Assembly (NCBI GenBank): GCA_032622095.1
Contig: CP136063.1
Coordinates: 31,436,987 to 31,500,986, forward strand
From: Siphonodentalium dalli
Lineage: Eukaryota > Mollusca > Scaphopoda > Gadilida > Siphonodentaliidae
Reading direction: 5' to 3'
Length of the DNA stretch: 64,000 nucleotides
Of the stretch, positions 47,736 through 59,095 are shown piece after piece (position 1 is the first letter of the stretch; every line of letters starts with the position of its first letter). Under the pieces are notes generated by a model. It was not told the origin of the DNA, did no database searches, and saw nothing but the letters and a program-made list of their open reading frames with translations. The position numbers were made by a program, and so were the translations under genes.

Positions 47736-50700
47736 ATGAAGATTGAGAAGAAAATAGACCAGAAAACAAAGATGCAACATATGCTGTACATGCCTGCTAG
47801 AAAATCAATGAAAGTAGAGAACATGATTTTATACCTACTATACCTTGCCATTCTCCTGATAATAAAATCATCGGACTGCGAAACAAATCCAGGTCCCCGG
47901 ACTCCAAAGTACCCTTGTGGAATTTGCGAGAAAGCCACCAAATGGGGACAAGAAGCCCTATGCTGTGATGACTGTGACACCTGGTATCACGTGAAATGCA
48001 TGGGAATGAACAGCCCGGTATATCAGGTCTACACTAACGCATCAACATCTTGGATATGCTGTCAGTGTGGAATGCCAAAGTTCTCAACGACACTATTCGA
48101 CCAGTCTTCATCAATATTATCAGAACAGGGACCGAGCTCCTATGATTTTGACTGCGAATTGAAATCGCCCAATATACAAGACCCAGGGCCTCCAATGCTC
48201 AGTTCATCACCTAAAGATAACACCACTTCCAGTATTGAAATACCAAAAGAGATGCGAGTACTACTGGTAAATTTTCACAGTGTGATGAACAAAAGAGATG
48301 ACCTTGAAAACCTGTTGTCAAGCTCAGCGCCAGATATCATCATAGGCACCGAAACCTGGCTAAAACCAAGAATCTTTAGCTCAGAAGTCCTGCCAGATAG
48401 TTACATCATAGCTGCAAGGAAAGACAGATCTGATGGCTATGGAGGTGTCATCATTGCCACTAAATCATCAATCCCATGCCATGAGATCCAGATAGAAAAC
48501 TCAGAGACGAACAACAGACTTGAATTAGCAGCAGTAAAGATATGTTGCAAAAACAAACAGGAGCTTGTGGTTATTTCCATTTACAGACCGACAGACGACA
48601 ACGCTGAGTACAGTAAACACTTGTGTGAGGCCATAGCCAAGTTAGTCAAGCAAAACAGGCATGCCACCATCTGGATTGCAGGCGACACTAACCTCCCCGA
48701 CATAAACTGGGAAAACCTAACAGTAGATGGAAACCAATATCAGAAGGTCATCAATAATGTTTTCATCGAAACGATGCAAGACTGTGGAATGAAACAGATC
48801 GTCACCTTCCCAACACGAGGCAATAACATCCTAGACACCTTCTTCACCAACAGACCATCGTTGTAATAGCTCTCAAGGTAGATTACGTCGTTGACCATCG
48901 TTGATAAACCTATGTAAACCAGCTCCGGGATTAGGTGATCATGACATTGTCTTTGTGACATCAAACATCACAGCACAATACAAGGCACCAACAAGAAGGA
49001 AGATATATCTCTGGTCCAAGGCAGACATGACTGAGTTATCGCTAGCAGCAAGGATCCAGACAGAACATTTCAGATCCAACTACTCAGTGAAAGACGATAT
49101 TGAAACACTCTGGTCGGCTTTCAAGGACATCTGCATTCAACTTCTCAAGCTAGTACCATCCAAAATGAGCACCACCAGATTCCATCAACCATGGATTAAT
49201 GGAGAAATCAAGCGCCTGTCAAGAAAGAAACATCGGGCTTATAATAAAGCCAAAAAAACTTGACTGGGAACGCTTCAAACAACTGAAAAATCAAAGTCGC
49301 AAACAATGCAAGGCAACCAAGTCCAAATACATCATGGATCTAGTGACTGAAAACGATGGGAGGAGAACATCAAAGAGACTATGGACTTACATCAAGAGTA
49401 AAAGGAAAGATAGTTCTGGAGTGTCACCACTGAAGAGAAGAGGAATTATATACAGCGACGCCAACACAAAGGCAGAGATACTCAATCAGCAATTTTCATC
49501 AGTATTCACCACAGAAGACACCACAAATATACCAGCTGAGCCCATCCCGGTGAATAAAGTGGACGAAATAGTCGTCACCGAAAATGGAGTACTTAAATTG
49601 CTAAATAACATCAACATACATAAGGCCACTGGACCGGACGGTATTCCTGGACGACTACTAAAAACAGTCGCTTCAGAAATTACACCAATGCTGACAAAAC
49701 TCTTTCAATCCTCAATCAACCAAGGGAAAATACCAACTGACTGGAAAGAGGCATATATCACTCCATTGTACAAGAAAGGAGATAAAACATCTGCATCAAA
49801 CTACCGTCCAGTATCTTTAACATCAATCTGCAGCAAACTTCTAGAACATATAATTCACCACCATCTAATCAGTTATCTGGAATCAAACGACCAGTTAACA
49901 GACTTTCAACATGGTTTCAGAAAGAACAGATCATGTGAAACTCAACTTCTCTTGACGGTGGATGACTTAGCAAGAGGACTATTTAAAGGCGAACAGATCG
50001 ACGCTGCACTACTCGACTTCTCCAAGGCATTCGACAAGGTACCGCATCAGAGATTACTACAAAAGTGCATAGGACATGGCATAAATGACAACATCTTGGA
50101 ATGGATAAAGGATTTTCTCTCAAACAGAACCCAGAGAGTCATCTTAGAAGGTCATCTCTCCGAAGAAAAACCTGTAACATCAGGAGTACCACAAGGAACA
50201 GTTATGGGACCATTACTGTTCCTTATCTACATCAACGACCTTCCCAAATGTGTGACAGCTACACCCCGCTTGTTTGCAGATGACTGCTTGTTGTACAGGA
50301 CAGTAAAATCAAAAAAAGACGCTAAACTGCTCCAGGAAGACCTTGACTACCTTCAACTTTGGGAAAAGAAGTGGCAGATGGAATTCAATGCGGACAAATG
50401 CGAGATCATACGTATAACAAACAAAAGGAAACAAAATGTCTTGGAAACCCAGTACACCATTCATGGGAAACCACTACGATGTGTGAACTCTGCAAGGTAT
50501 CTCGGTGTCAACATCAAGGAGGATGTTAGTTGGAATGACCATGTTTCCAAGATCTGTAAAAAGGCAAATTCTACAACAGCCTTCATTGGAAGAAACCTAA
50601 CCAACTGCAGCCCCAACATCAAGGAGCAGTGTTACAATGCCATGGTGCGTCCAATAGTAGAGTACTCATCGACTGTATGGAACCCACACACAGCGGAAAA

Positions 50701-50870
50701 CATCGAGAAACTGGAGAAAGTTCAACTGAGAGCAGCCAGAATGGTCCAGAACAACTACCAATGGAGGAGCAGCCCAAGAACGATGGTGAAAAACCTTGGA
50801 TGGAAATCACTTGAAGAAAGACGAAAAGATGCCACCTTGTCTATGTTCTTCAAGTGTTCTTCTCCTGTGT
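47736..50870 (+). pseudogene. CR1-like LINE: 2A-like leader, PHD finger, endonuclease, RT; broken and 3'-truncated
   Basis: Residues 31-54 form a hydrophobic stretch ending in SSDCETNPGP, a 2A-like motif (D-x-E-x-N-P-G-P). Residues 61-113 form a PHD finger (CGIC...CCDDCDTWYHVKC...WICCQC). Endonuclease follows (VNFHS, GTETWL, YGGVI, YRPT, AGDTNLPDINW, LDTFFTNRP, GLGDHDIV), then RT (ATGPDGIPGRLL, ITPLYKKGDK, SNYRPVSLTS, FQHGFRKNRS, LDFSKAFDKVPH, SGVPQGTVMGPLLF, RLFADDCLLY) and thumb (FNADKCEIIRI, YLGVNI). CR1 assignment rests on the PLYKKGD/SNYRPVS/FADD pattern and on the known occurrence of 2A in invertebrate CR1 elements. Breaks: a 40-bp insertion at 48,864-48,903 and a one-base shift in an A7 run near 49,255. 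The 3' end is lost at a junction with a Pao element at about 50,868. Confidence 0.92.
47826..47897 (+). other. 2A-like peptide with N-terminal hydrophobic segment
   Basis: Encodes MILYLLYLAILLIIK then SSDCETNPGP. The predicted ribosome-skipping point is between Gly (47,892-47,894) and Pro (47,895-47,897). This would release a 53-residue leader from the PHD-EN-RT protein. Fusion of a signal-like hydrophobic stretch with 2A is known from sea-urchin and other invertebrate proteins. Confidence 0.8.
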
Positions 50871-51050
50871 GGTAAAATGCTGGGACATCTGACACCCTAC
50901 TATGAGGCAAAGGTGGTAGATCGGGAAGACGGTATGGTTTGCCAGTGAGTCTGCGACACGTTACACACTGTGCAAGTACTGTTCTGACCCTCTGTCTGAT
51001 TCTAGGGATCCAGTAATTCGATCGTATTGATGCAACTGTGGAGGTCACTC
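50868..51050 (-). pseudogene. Pao/BEL integrase zinc-binding region (fossil)
   Basis: Reads STVASIRSNYWIPR, RTVLAQCVTCRRLTGKP, LPDLPPLPHSRVSDVPAF, the N-terminal zinc-binding part of a Pao-type integrase, then meets the LINE sequence. Confidence 0.8.
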
Positions 51051-51359
51051 ATGAGTGTTTGACCCTTCTGTGGATGTCAAGAATAAGGAGTTTGGTCAAA
51101 TGGTGATCTTTTGGTAATAGTATTGGATATTTGACACCATCGTTCAACTGAGCGTTTTGAATGCGTCCACGACATCGAATGGGTCCATTTGTATCAATGA
51201 ATAGTTGAAGTTTTCGGGTAATCGGTATCTTGATAGGTGATTGTTTCTGAGTACGTTCTTAGGACATCCGCGAATATAGATTCTTGTATATTTCGTATAA
51301 TAAATGTATGTGCGTAGTCTATTTCCGATGCTCTTAACGGGCCCGATCTGCGAGGTTCA

Positions 51360-52440
51360 TTCTTTTTTGGCATTGTGGGCAAATCGTAGTATCCAGGCCG
51401 TTACACGGCATACTTTCCTTAGTTCCGAGAAACGTGTAGTGTCTATCACTTCCTGGATATTTGGCGGGGTTTCTGTAGTCATGCTAGACACTAGTATCGG
51501 TTCTTCAGTGTCATCTGGAATCGAAACCATGGATATAGTTTCATCAACGCTTGGCTGACACAGTAGCCATTTGGGTCCACCAAGCCACATTGTAGATGTT
51601 TTCAGCTGCTCAGCGGAAACACCACGTGACAAATATCAGCTGGATTGAGTTATGATGAACAATATCGCCAGTAACTGTTGTTGATGTCTGAGAATGTTGT
51701 GATTTCCTTGTAACGGTTTTCAACAAACTTCACTTGCCTTTTGTTGGATTTCAACCAACTGAGAACAATTGTACTATCAGTCCAAAACTGAATAGTAAGA
51801 CCTGGTATAACGGTGGCCAAGGTATCAAATGTCCGTTTCCCCAATCTAACCGCCAGTGTTGCTGCCATTAATTCCAGTTGGGGGATAGTTAATGGCTTGA
51901 GGGGGGGGGGGGGGAACTCTCGATTTAGCGATCACGAATGATATATTGTTGGCTGTTTGTAGGTAGCAAACTGTCCCGTAGGCTGGTGCGGCTGCATCAG
52001 CAAACACATGGAGTGTGTAAACGTCTTCGTCGTGTCCAAGAACAGAGTCACGCAAACATGGGTACTGTCGTGGAATTTCTATTTGGATAGCAGCATCAAC
52101 ATCTGATGCTATGCGCATCCATTCAGTAGCATATGTCTCAGGTAATGGTGAATCCCATTCAAGTGGTTCTTTCCATAATTTTTGCAGGAGAATTCTTGCT
52201 CGAACGGTCGTCGGAGCTAGCACTCCAAGCGGATCAAACACACGCGCAATTTGCTGGAATACCATGCGCTTGGTTATAGTATGCGAGTCGCTGTGATTGA
52301 CTGAATCAACGTGGCTACAGGACAACGTGTCATGATGAACAGACCAAAGGAGACCCAACACTTTCACCTGATCGGGTGTTTCTTCAAACTCTGGTGTTAA
52401 GCAGTTAGACGCCCAACTTCGCAATTTGAAATGTGCCTTT
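51360..52440 (-). pseudogene. Pao/BEL RT thumb and RNase H-like region (fossil)
   Basis: Contains MTKAHFKLRSWASN, VLGLLWSVHHD, RMVFQQIARVFDPLGVLAP, LHVFADAAAPAYGTVCY and FWTDSTIVLSWLKS, the words that follow the polymerase palm in Pao/BEL elements. Confidence 0.85.
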
Positions 52441-52449
52441 GTCATGGTT

Positions 52450-53875
52450 TAATTTGCTTCTCGTTGAAATTCTAAAGCGTCAGACATTGTTGGGAAGCTG
52501 CATACAATGTTATCAACGTAAATGTTTTCCTGCATAATTCCGGCACATTTTGAGAATTCTTTGGTCTCATTCAGGTGGCGATTTATTGTTGTGTTCAATA
52601 TGAAAGGCGAGCATGTCGCCCCAAACAGAACTCTCTTGAAACGATACACTTGAAAATCTCTTTCCGGGTCCGAAGGATCTGATAACCAGAAGAATCGGGT
52701 GACATCACGATCGCTTTCATCAAGACTTATATTTAAGAATGCTTTCTCAATATCGCTTGTCACACCAATTGCACCAACGCGAAATTTCACCAGAATAGAC
52801 GTTAAGTCGTTTAGCAAGGGTGGTCCGCTCTCTAGACAATCATTAAGTGATGGAAGATTCCCATGTGAACAGCTGCAGTCAAACACAATTCGAACTGGTG
52901 CTGTAGGTGACTCTTTCATGACAGGATGGTGTGGAAGGTAGTGCATCCTGTTAGATTCATGAATGTCGGGATGAGGAACAATCTCTATGAAGTCTCTAGC
53001 CAACTGATCTTCAATAATATGTGCGTACGTTGTGAAGAGGTCGGGCTTCTTTGACAGGTGCCTAACCATTGATCGTGTTCTGTAATTGGCAATTTCTATG
53101 TTAGTCGGCAAGTCTTGGTGGTCAGTTTTCCAGGGTAGTTTCGCGTGATATCTCCCATCTCGCAGCTGTATGGACTTTTCACAATAGTCTTTCGTGAATG
53201 TTTCATCTCGATCGTCTTGTGAGCAGCTAGTTATCCCGAACGTTTCCAGATCCCAGAATCGCTTCAATTGTGAATCGTCTGGCTCAGTCAGAATGTTCAG
53301 TAAAGCTGCATTTCTTTCTTTGGTACCGGTAGCAGTTTCGGATCTTATTGGTCCACATAGAAGGTAGCCTAATTTAGATTTCACAGCAATGGGACCGTTT
53401 GCTGACTTGATATGCTGACCATCCACAAAGTGATAATAAAAATCACTGCCGATGAGAAGCGAAATTTCAAATTTTTCACAGTTATAGTTCAGCGGGTGGG
53501 CTAATTTTAAACCCGAGAATTCTGAGATGTCACATCTAATTCTGCTTGCCATTGGAATATATTTTGTTATGGTAGGGAACACCAATAATTTGACAGGAAT
53601 GAGATGTGTTTCACACACTATGTGTGCAGTGATGGTTTCAAGTTCACGATACTTTGGCGTGTCTGAACCAAATGTGGATATGGTCAGAACCTCTTTTCCC
53701 TTTGATGTCAGTCCTAGTTCTTCTGCAAACTTCGCCGATATGAAGGATCTCTGAGAGCCGTCGTCAAGCAGCAGATGACCTAGTCCACTAATTTTCGTAT
53801 CCTCGTCGAATACAGTAGTAACAGCGGTTTTCAGGTAAACGAATGTTGGACTCGACGTTTGAGCAGTCGCAGCAG
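52450..53875 (-). pseudogene. Pao/BEL protease and reverse transcriptase (fossil)
   Basis: Protease-like segment (GLGHLLLDDGSQRSFIS) followed by a connecting domain with LLIGSDFYYHF and the RT palm (MHYLPHHPVMKE, VRIVFDCSC, PPLLNDLTSILVKFR, VTSDIEKAFLNI, RFKRVLFGATCSPF). Order and spacing are those of Pao/BEL pol. Confidence 0.88.
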
Positions 53876-53879
53876 TAGT

Positions 53880-54778
53880 CACAATTGCACTGGTGTCTCC
53901 TTTAATTTCTGGTCTGTTTTAGCGACGTCCTGCTCTTTATCCAAATTCTTTTCCTGGTCTTTGATATCGACGTCATGTGAAGCACTATTGCGATGGATGC
54001 TTGTGTGATGTTTAGATTTGCAGATCAAGCAACGTTTCAGTGAGCGGCATTTATTGACCCTGTGCCTACCGAGACAATTGTAACAAAGGTCATGTTTCCG
54101 TATGTGGGCCACTCTAGCTTCGATGTCTTTCATTGAAGTGCAATCGGATGGGAAATGTCCAGCATCGCAATACACACAGCTGCGAGATGAACTTTGATAT
54201 GTTGGCGTGGTTAGAGAAGTAATTGTACCGAAAACCTCTTCTTCTACATTACTCTGTGCTGACAACTTAAGGGGAGTACTTGTAGCTGGTTTGAGAAACT
54301 CTAGAACAGAAATTTCAGCTTGCAAGTCATCTCGGAATTCCTTGAGTTTCCACGCGCCATTACCATGTTTTCTATCCATGTTGCCTTTGATATCATTTGG
54401 AATTTGTCGCCACATAATCGGAAGCAACATCGATTCGTATGACTGCTCAGGGTGAGAAAGTGATTCTAATGCTCTGACTGAAGACTCTAGTTTATCCGAA
54501 AACATGCGCACAGAATGAATGCTCATTGTTGCAGAGGGTAGTTGTATTATGTTCTTCATATAGGAATCAATGATTGTGTGCGGTTGTCCGAATCGAACCT
54601 TTAACAAATCTAGTGCTTTGACATAGTTAGCGGCTGTTAATGGCAGACCATCTATGCAGGATTTAGCTTCTCCAACAATCGACGTTTTCAGATAGGTGAA
54701 CTTGTCAATGTCTCTTAATTGTTTTGATGAGTTCACCGAGGAGTCAAATATCTCCCAGAAAGTCTGCCACTCCATTAG
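53880..54778 (-). pseudogene. Pao/BEL gag, central and C-terminal part (fossil)
   Basis: WQTFWEIFDSSVN, KFTYLKTSIVGEAKSCIDGL, ALDLLKVRFGQP mark a DUF1759-type gag. CVYCDAGHFPSDC, LCYNCLGRHRVNKC, CLICKSKHHTSIH are zinc knuckles. The N-terminal part lies at 59,364-59,753 on the other side of the nested insertion. Confidence 0.88.
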
Positions 54779-55191
54779 GAGGGTGACGACCCCCCTTTTC
54801 GTACGCCGGATGCGGGGTCTGTTATGGCGTATTCCGGATGCCAGACCACCGTACGCCGGATGCCGTCGGGCACATATATCGGATGCCGGATGCTTCCATT
54901 AATAATTTTTCTTGACGTTAAACAGCAAAAACACAACGAAATTACGTCCGCTAATTTATATTTCTTTGCTCGGACGCTCTATTTCCCACAATTTAGCTAA
55001 GTATACGTCTCGTTATCACATCTGACATATCTAAATAGTGATAATTAATATTTAGTACCTACTGTTAAAATAAATCGCAATGCTGATCTGCGATATCGGT
55101 TTGTTATATTATCCGATAGAATTGTCGCCCATCTGATGTCTGCTTGGCAATAATTTTGAATATGTAACTAATTTTTATTAAATTTTGAAAA

Positions 55192-55545
55192 ATGTATTTA
55201 GAAGCCTGCATGCGACTTCAATTTAATAACACCATTAAAAAGTATGAAACTCGCAGTTTTGGACTAAACTTCAACGGAGAAGACAATCTAAGTACAATCA
55301 GGGCGGTGTTGACAAAAGAATATGCCCTGGCCTTGGCGAATTATGGCGAATGGGTTAAGACACTCGGAGTCTCGAACTACAGGTTCAAAGTTGCACTGAA
55401 GAGGCTTGCAAAAGATCCCGAGTATCCAAATGGAAGATTTTTTACAGGCGGAGACGGAGAAAGAGTGGCATGGACATATGTACTGTATCAACATGGAATG
55501 CAGGGAGGCGACAAGTGCCAAATATTTACAAGTTCACGGATATGA
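55192..55545 (+). CDS. Hypothetical 117-residue protein in the 6-bp-TSD element
   Basis: Begins MYLEACMRLQFNNTIKK, 413 bp inside the A end, and contains EYALALANYGEWVKTLGVSN and KRLAKDPEYPNGRFF. The region is present in the nested copy (57,236-56,960, minus strand) with the ATG conserved but with indels that shift frame. There is no domain I recognise. It may be a first exon or piece of a former transposase, or an accidental frame. Confidence 0.3.
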   Translation: MYLEACMRLQFNNTIKKYETRSFGLNFNGEDNLSTIRAVLTKEYALALANYGEWVKTLGVSNYRFKVALKRLAKDPEYPNGRFFTGGDGERVAWTYVLYQHGMQGGDKCQIFTSSRI

Positions 55546-56684
55546 AATAATATGCTACAAAATATAATTGGGCGGGACCATGAGTGCCCGTGCCTCACAA
55601 ATGCTTCAATAATTAATCACTGATCAAATTGCATGATATTGCGAGTGTGTGGTGTGACATGATGAGGTGTTTGTAAACATGAATTATTATAATCTTAACT
55701 CCTAGAGTTATGTGAAATCATAACATTGTTAGATTTATTATACTATACCGCACATGTATAATGCTATACGTTTGTTAAAGGTACTCAATCCCAATAAACG
55801 CTCGCAAATTACTATTTCCTTGGCTTCGGGGGGGGGGGGGGGGTAAACATATTTGATTCGAGTCGAGGAACCCATCCATCACAGCTCAGAGTGATCAAAT
55901 ATCGATGTTTGAAATCTATTATTTTAGGTGGCCCAATAGACAGTCAACGAGAGGAATTTCATTGACCAAATTGCGGGTAAAGATGGATAACTCTAAAATC
56001 AAGTGGCTTTTTGTGTTAGATATTTGACAAACCGGCAAAATTTCGTTGAACAAAATGTTGATAAATAACAGGTTTTGCAGGGTTTTGTGGAATGCTATAC
56101 TATAGTTGATTGGGCTTTTCGTTATATTTGGGCAATTATTAGATTATGATAACTGAAGCGGCATTTCAAAACATGTTGTCGTTTTTGTTGGAATGTGATG
56201 ATATGGAGACACTCTGATTGAGTACCTTTAATTTGAAATATTAAATATATTAGTTTTCTATTTGCGTGTCCCTGGTGTTCAATACTACCGTGTACGACCA
56301 TGAACGGTCACCCAAGATTGGCTATATAGGTGGTTTCCGCACGTATGCCACTTCAACTTCTCCTCATTCAGTATATTATTGAGGGTGACGACCCCCTCCC
56401 CCTGGCATCCGGCATCCGGCTTAAAATTGACCCCGGCATCCGGAATACGCCATAAGTTCATAACAGAGAGACGGCATCCGGAATACTATTTAATTAAATT
56501 TATTGAAAACAGACTCAGGAACGAAGTAAACGTTGGCACGAGGTATTGGAATTAGTCTCCGTATTGGCTAGTAATGATTTGATTTAGCAGCTTTACGGAA
56601 AGATTAAACTTTTTACTAAAGGTATGATCTACTATCAGTATCACACATATATATATACGCCCTGTCTAACTTACTCGCGGCCAT

Positions 56685-56885
56685 ATTGGATCCACCAGGT
56701 CCGGTTCCGTGGTTTTAGTGCTACAGGTCAAAGTTTTGGAGTAGCATTTCCATATACATGTATGACATATATGGAAGTTATGAATATTCAAAAGCTCGAT
56801 ATATGATCATATATGGAAATGCTACTCCAGAACTTTGATTTGTAGCAATAAAACCACGGAACCGGGGCTGCATGGAGGAATCTCT
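56685..56885. repeat. Imperfect palindrome near the B end (nested copy)
   Basis: Arms GGTCCGGTTCCGTGGTTTTA...AAAGTTTTGGAGTAGCATTTCCATATA and the inverse TATATGGAAATGCTACTCCAGAACTTTG...TAAAACCACGGAACCGG, ~85 bp each, around a short AT-rich loop. The same palindrome occurs in the outer copy at 58,855-59,095. Confidence 0.8.
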
Positions 56886-57442
56886 TACATCACGGAACCG
56901 GAACTGGTGGAACTAATATAGCCGGGAGTTAATGACATGACAGGGCGTATTGGGTGGGGATGAAAGGCATAGACCATGCTCCAAATGACAGGAGTGGTAA
57001 AAATCTTCCATTTGGATACTCGGGATCTCTTGCTAGCCTCTTCAGTGCAAATATGAACCTGTAGTTCGAGACTCCGAGTGTCTTAACCCATTCGCCAAGT
57101 GCATATTCTTTTCTCAACACCGCCCTGATTGTACTTAGGATTGTCTACTTCGTTGAAGTTTAGTCCAAAACTGCGAGTTTCAGACATTTTAATGGTTTTA
57201 TTAAATTGAAGTCGCATGCAGGCTTCTAAATACATTTTTTTTAAATTTAATAAAAGTTAATTACATAATTATTGAATATATGATATTAAAAATTACTGTC
57301 AAGCAGACATCAGATGGGCGACAACTCTATCGGATAATATAACAAACCGATATCGCAGATCAGCATTGCGATTTATTTTAACAGTAGGCCTACCGTAGGT
57401 ACTACATGTATATATTAATTATCACTATTTAGATATGTCAGA

Positions 57443-58514
57443 CAGAGACGTGGCGACAGGGGGGGGGTTTGGGGGTGTCTCACCCCCCCCCCCCCACAAC
57501 TTTGGTCAAAATTGTCAACAGTTGGAAATTTCATACCTGCCAATACATTAGTTGGAAAGTTCACACCAACAGTATGTTGAAAATGTTCTTGTAGTTTGAT
57601 TTTCAAACAATTTCTTGGGGGGAATTAATTGTTTTTGGACCAATATTTGCAAATGTTCTTATTTTTGGTAAAAATTTTGGACTGAAATAGTCATCGACAG
57701 TTGGAAATTTTCCGACCTCAGGGGGGTGTCAGGTTGGAAATTTCCAACAGTTGGAAAGCTTGTGTCCTGGTCCCTCCGCCATGGCCAGTCAAAAACTGCT
57801 AGTTAATTTAAGAAAACAATATTATCATACATTTGGTCAATATTGTCATTGGAATTGTCATCAGTTGTAAATTTTCCAACCTAAGTGGAGTGTTAGGTTG
57901 GAAATTTCCAACTCTAGGAGGGCTAGATGCTAGGATTTTGCGATTTTCTTGTTCAGATTACAAAATTTTCCCACACCGGGCCGAACCATGGTCGGCCCGG
58001 TGTGTCATTGTGTCTCCGCTGAGGCCAATACAATTATATTTGTTCAAATTTGTGGACTGAAATGGTCATCAGTTGGAGAATTTTCCAACCTGAGGGGGAG
58101 TATGAGGTTTGAAATTTCCAACACTATAGGAAAGCTTCAGTTGAGGCCAGTCTAGATGCTAGGATTTGCAATTTTCTTGTTTCAAATTTCAAAATTTTCT
58201 CACATCGGGCCGAACAGCCATGGTAAGTCTGGTGTGTCGTGGTCTGTTGCCCGTAGCCGTGTGCTTTTGTATGGAGTTAAATACCCGGTATGTAAAATAT
58301 CTGAATGTTCTCGTACCGGGAATATAGAACCATGGTTTATGGAGATATGGGATATTAGACCTAAGAGCACTGAGATACAAGGGGGGGGGGGGTGCAAATG
58401 GAATTATGCAAAACTTGTGTTCGGTCTGATTCTGATTCAAGGGTGGGGGGGGGTGCAGTTGGAATTTCCCATGGTGGACACCCCCCGAACGGAAACCCTC
58501 TAGCCACGTCCCTG
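57443..58514. mobile_element. hAT-type non-autonomous element with perfect 8-bp TSD
   Basis: Ends CAGAGACGTGGC and GCCACGTCCCTG, flanked by ATGTCAGA at 57,435-57,442 and 58,515-58,522; the empty site is visible in the outer copy near 55,020. The interior is made of AGTTGGAAATTTCCAAC-type repeats, G/C runs and a two-fold ~230-bp tandem duplication (GATGCTAGGATTT...GGGCCGAAC at 57,925 and 58,155). No transposase. Confidence 0.88.
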
Positions 58515-58854
58515 ATGTCAGAATTGATAACGAGACGTATAATTAGCTAAATTGTGGATAATATTGTGTCCGAGCAAATAACTATAAATTAGCGGACGTA
58601 ATTTGGTTGTATTTTTGCTGTTTTTGCTGTTAACGTCAAGAAAGATTATCAATGGAAGCATCCGGCATCCGATATATGTGCCCGACGCCGACGGCATCCG
58701 GCGTACAGTGGTCTGGCATCCGGAATACGCCATAACAGACCCGGCATCCGAAAAGGGGGGTCGTCACCCTCATTATTCCACTCCTGTCATTTGGAACATG
58801 GTCGATGCCTTTCACCCCACCCAATACGCCCTATCATGTCATTAACTCGCGGCC

Positions 58855-59095
58855 ATATTAGATCCACCATGCATGCAGGTCCGGTTCCATTGTATCAGAG
58901 ATTCTTCCATGCAGTCCCGGTTGTTTTATTGCTACAGATCAAAGTTCTGGAGTAGCATTTCCATATATGGAGCTTTTGAATAAGTTCATGACTTCCATTT
59001 ATGTCATATATGGAAATGCTACTCCAAAACTTTGAACTGTAGCACTAAAACCACGGAACCGGACCTGGTGGATCCAATATGGCCGCGAGTAAGTT
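58855..59095. repeat. Imperfect palindrome near the B end (outer copy)
   Basis: Same GGTCCGGTTCC...GCTACTCCAAAACTTTG...CCACGGAACCGG inverted arms as in the nested copy, here next to the right (B) end. Confidence 0.8.

Larger units (their letters stand above)
56381..58771 (-). mobile_element. Nested second copy of the 6-bp-TSD element, reverse orientation
   Basis: Ends GAGGGTGACGACCCCC (B end, left) and GGGGTCGTCACCCTC (A end, right), flanked by ATTATT at 56,375-56,380 and 58,772-58,777. Without the hAT element inside it is about 1.3 kb, because it lacks ~0.9 kb of the interior kept by the outer copy. Shared parts with the outer copy are about 90 percent identical. Confidence 0.88.

Noticed and set aside
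50101-50283. Frames opposite or shifted within the LINE reverse transcriptase
   Set aside because: Shadows of the RT frame, which carries all recognisable motifs.
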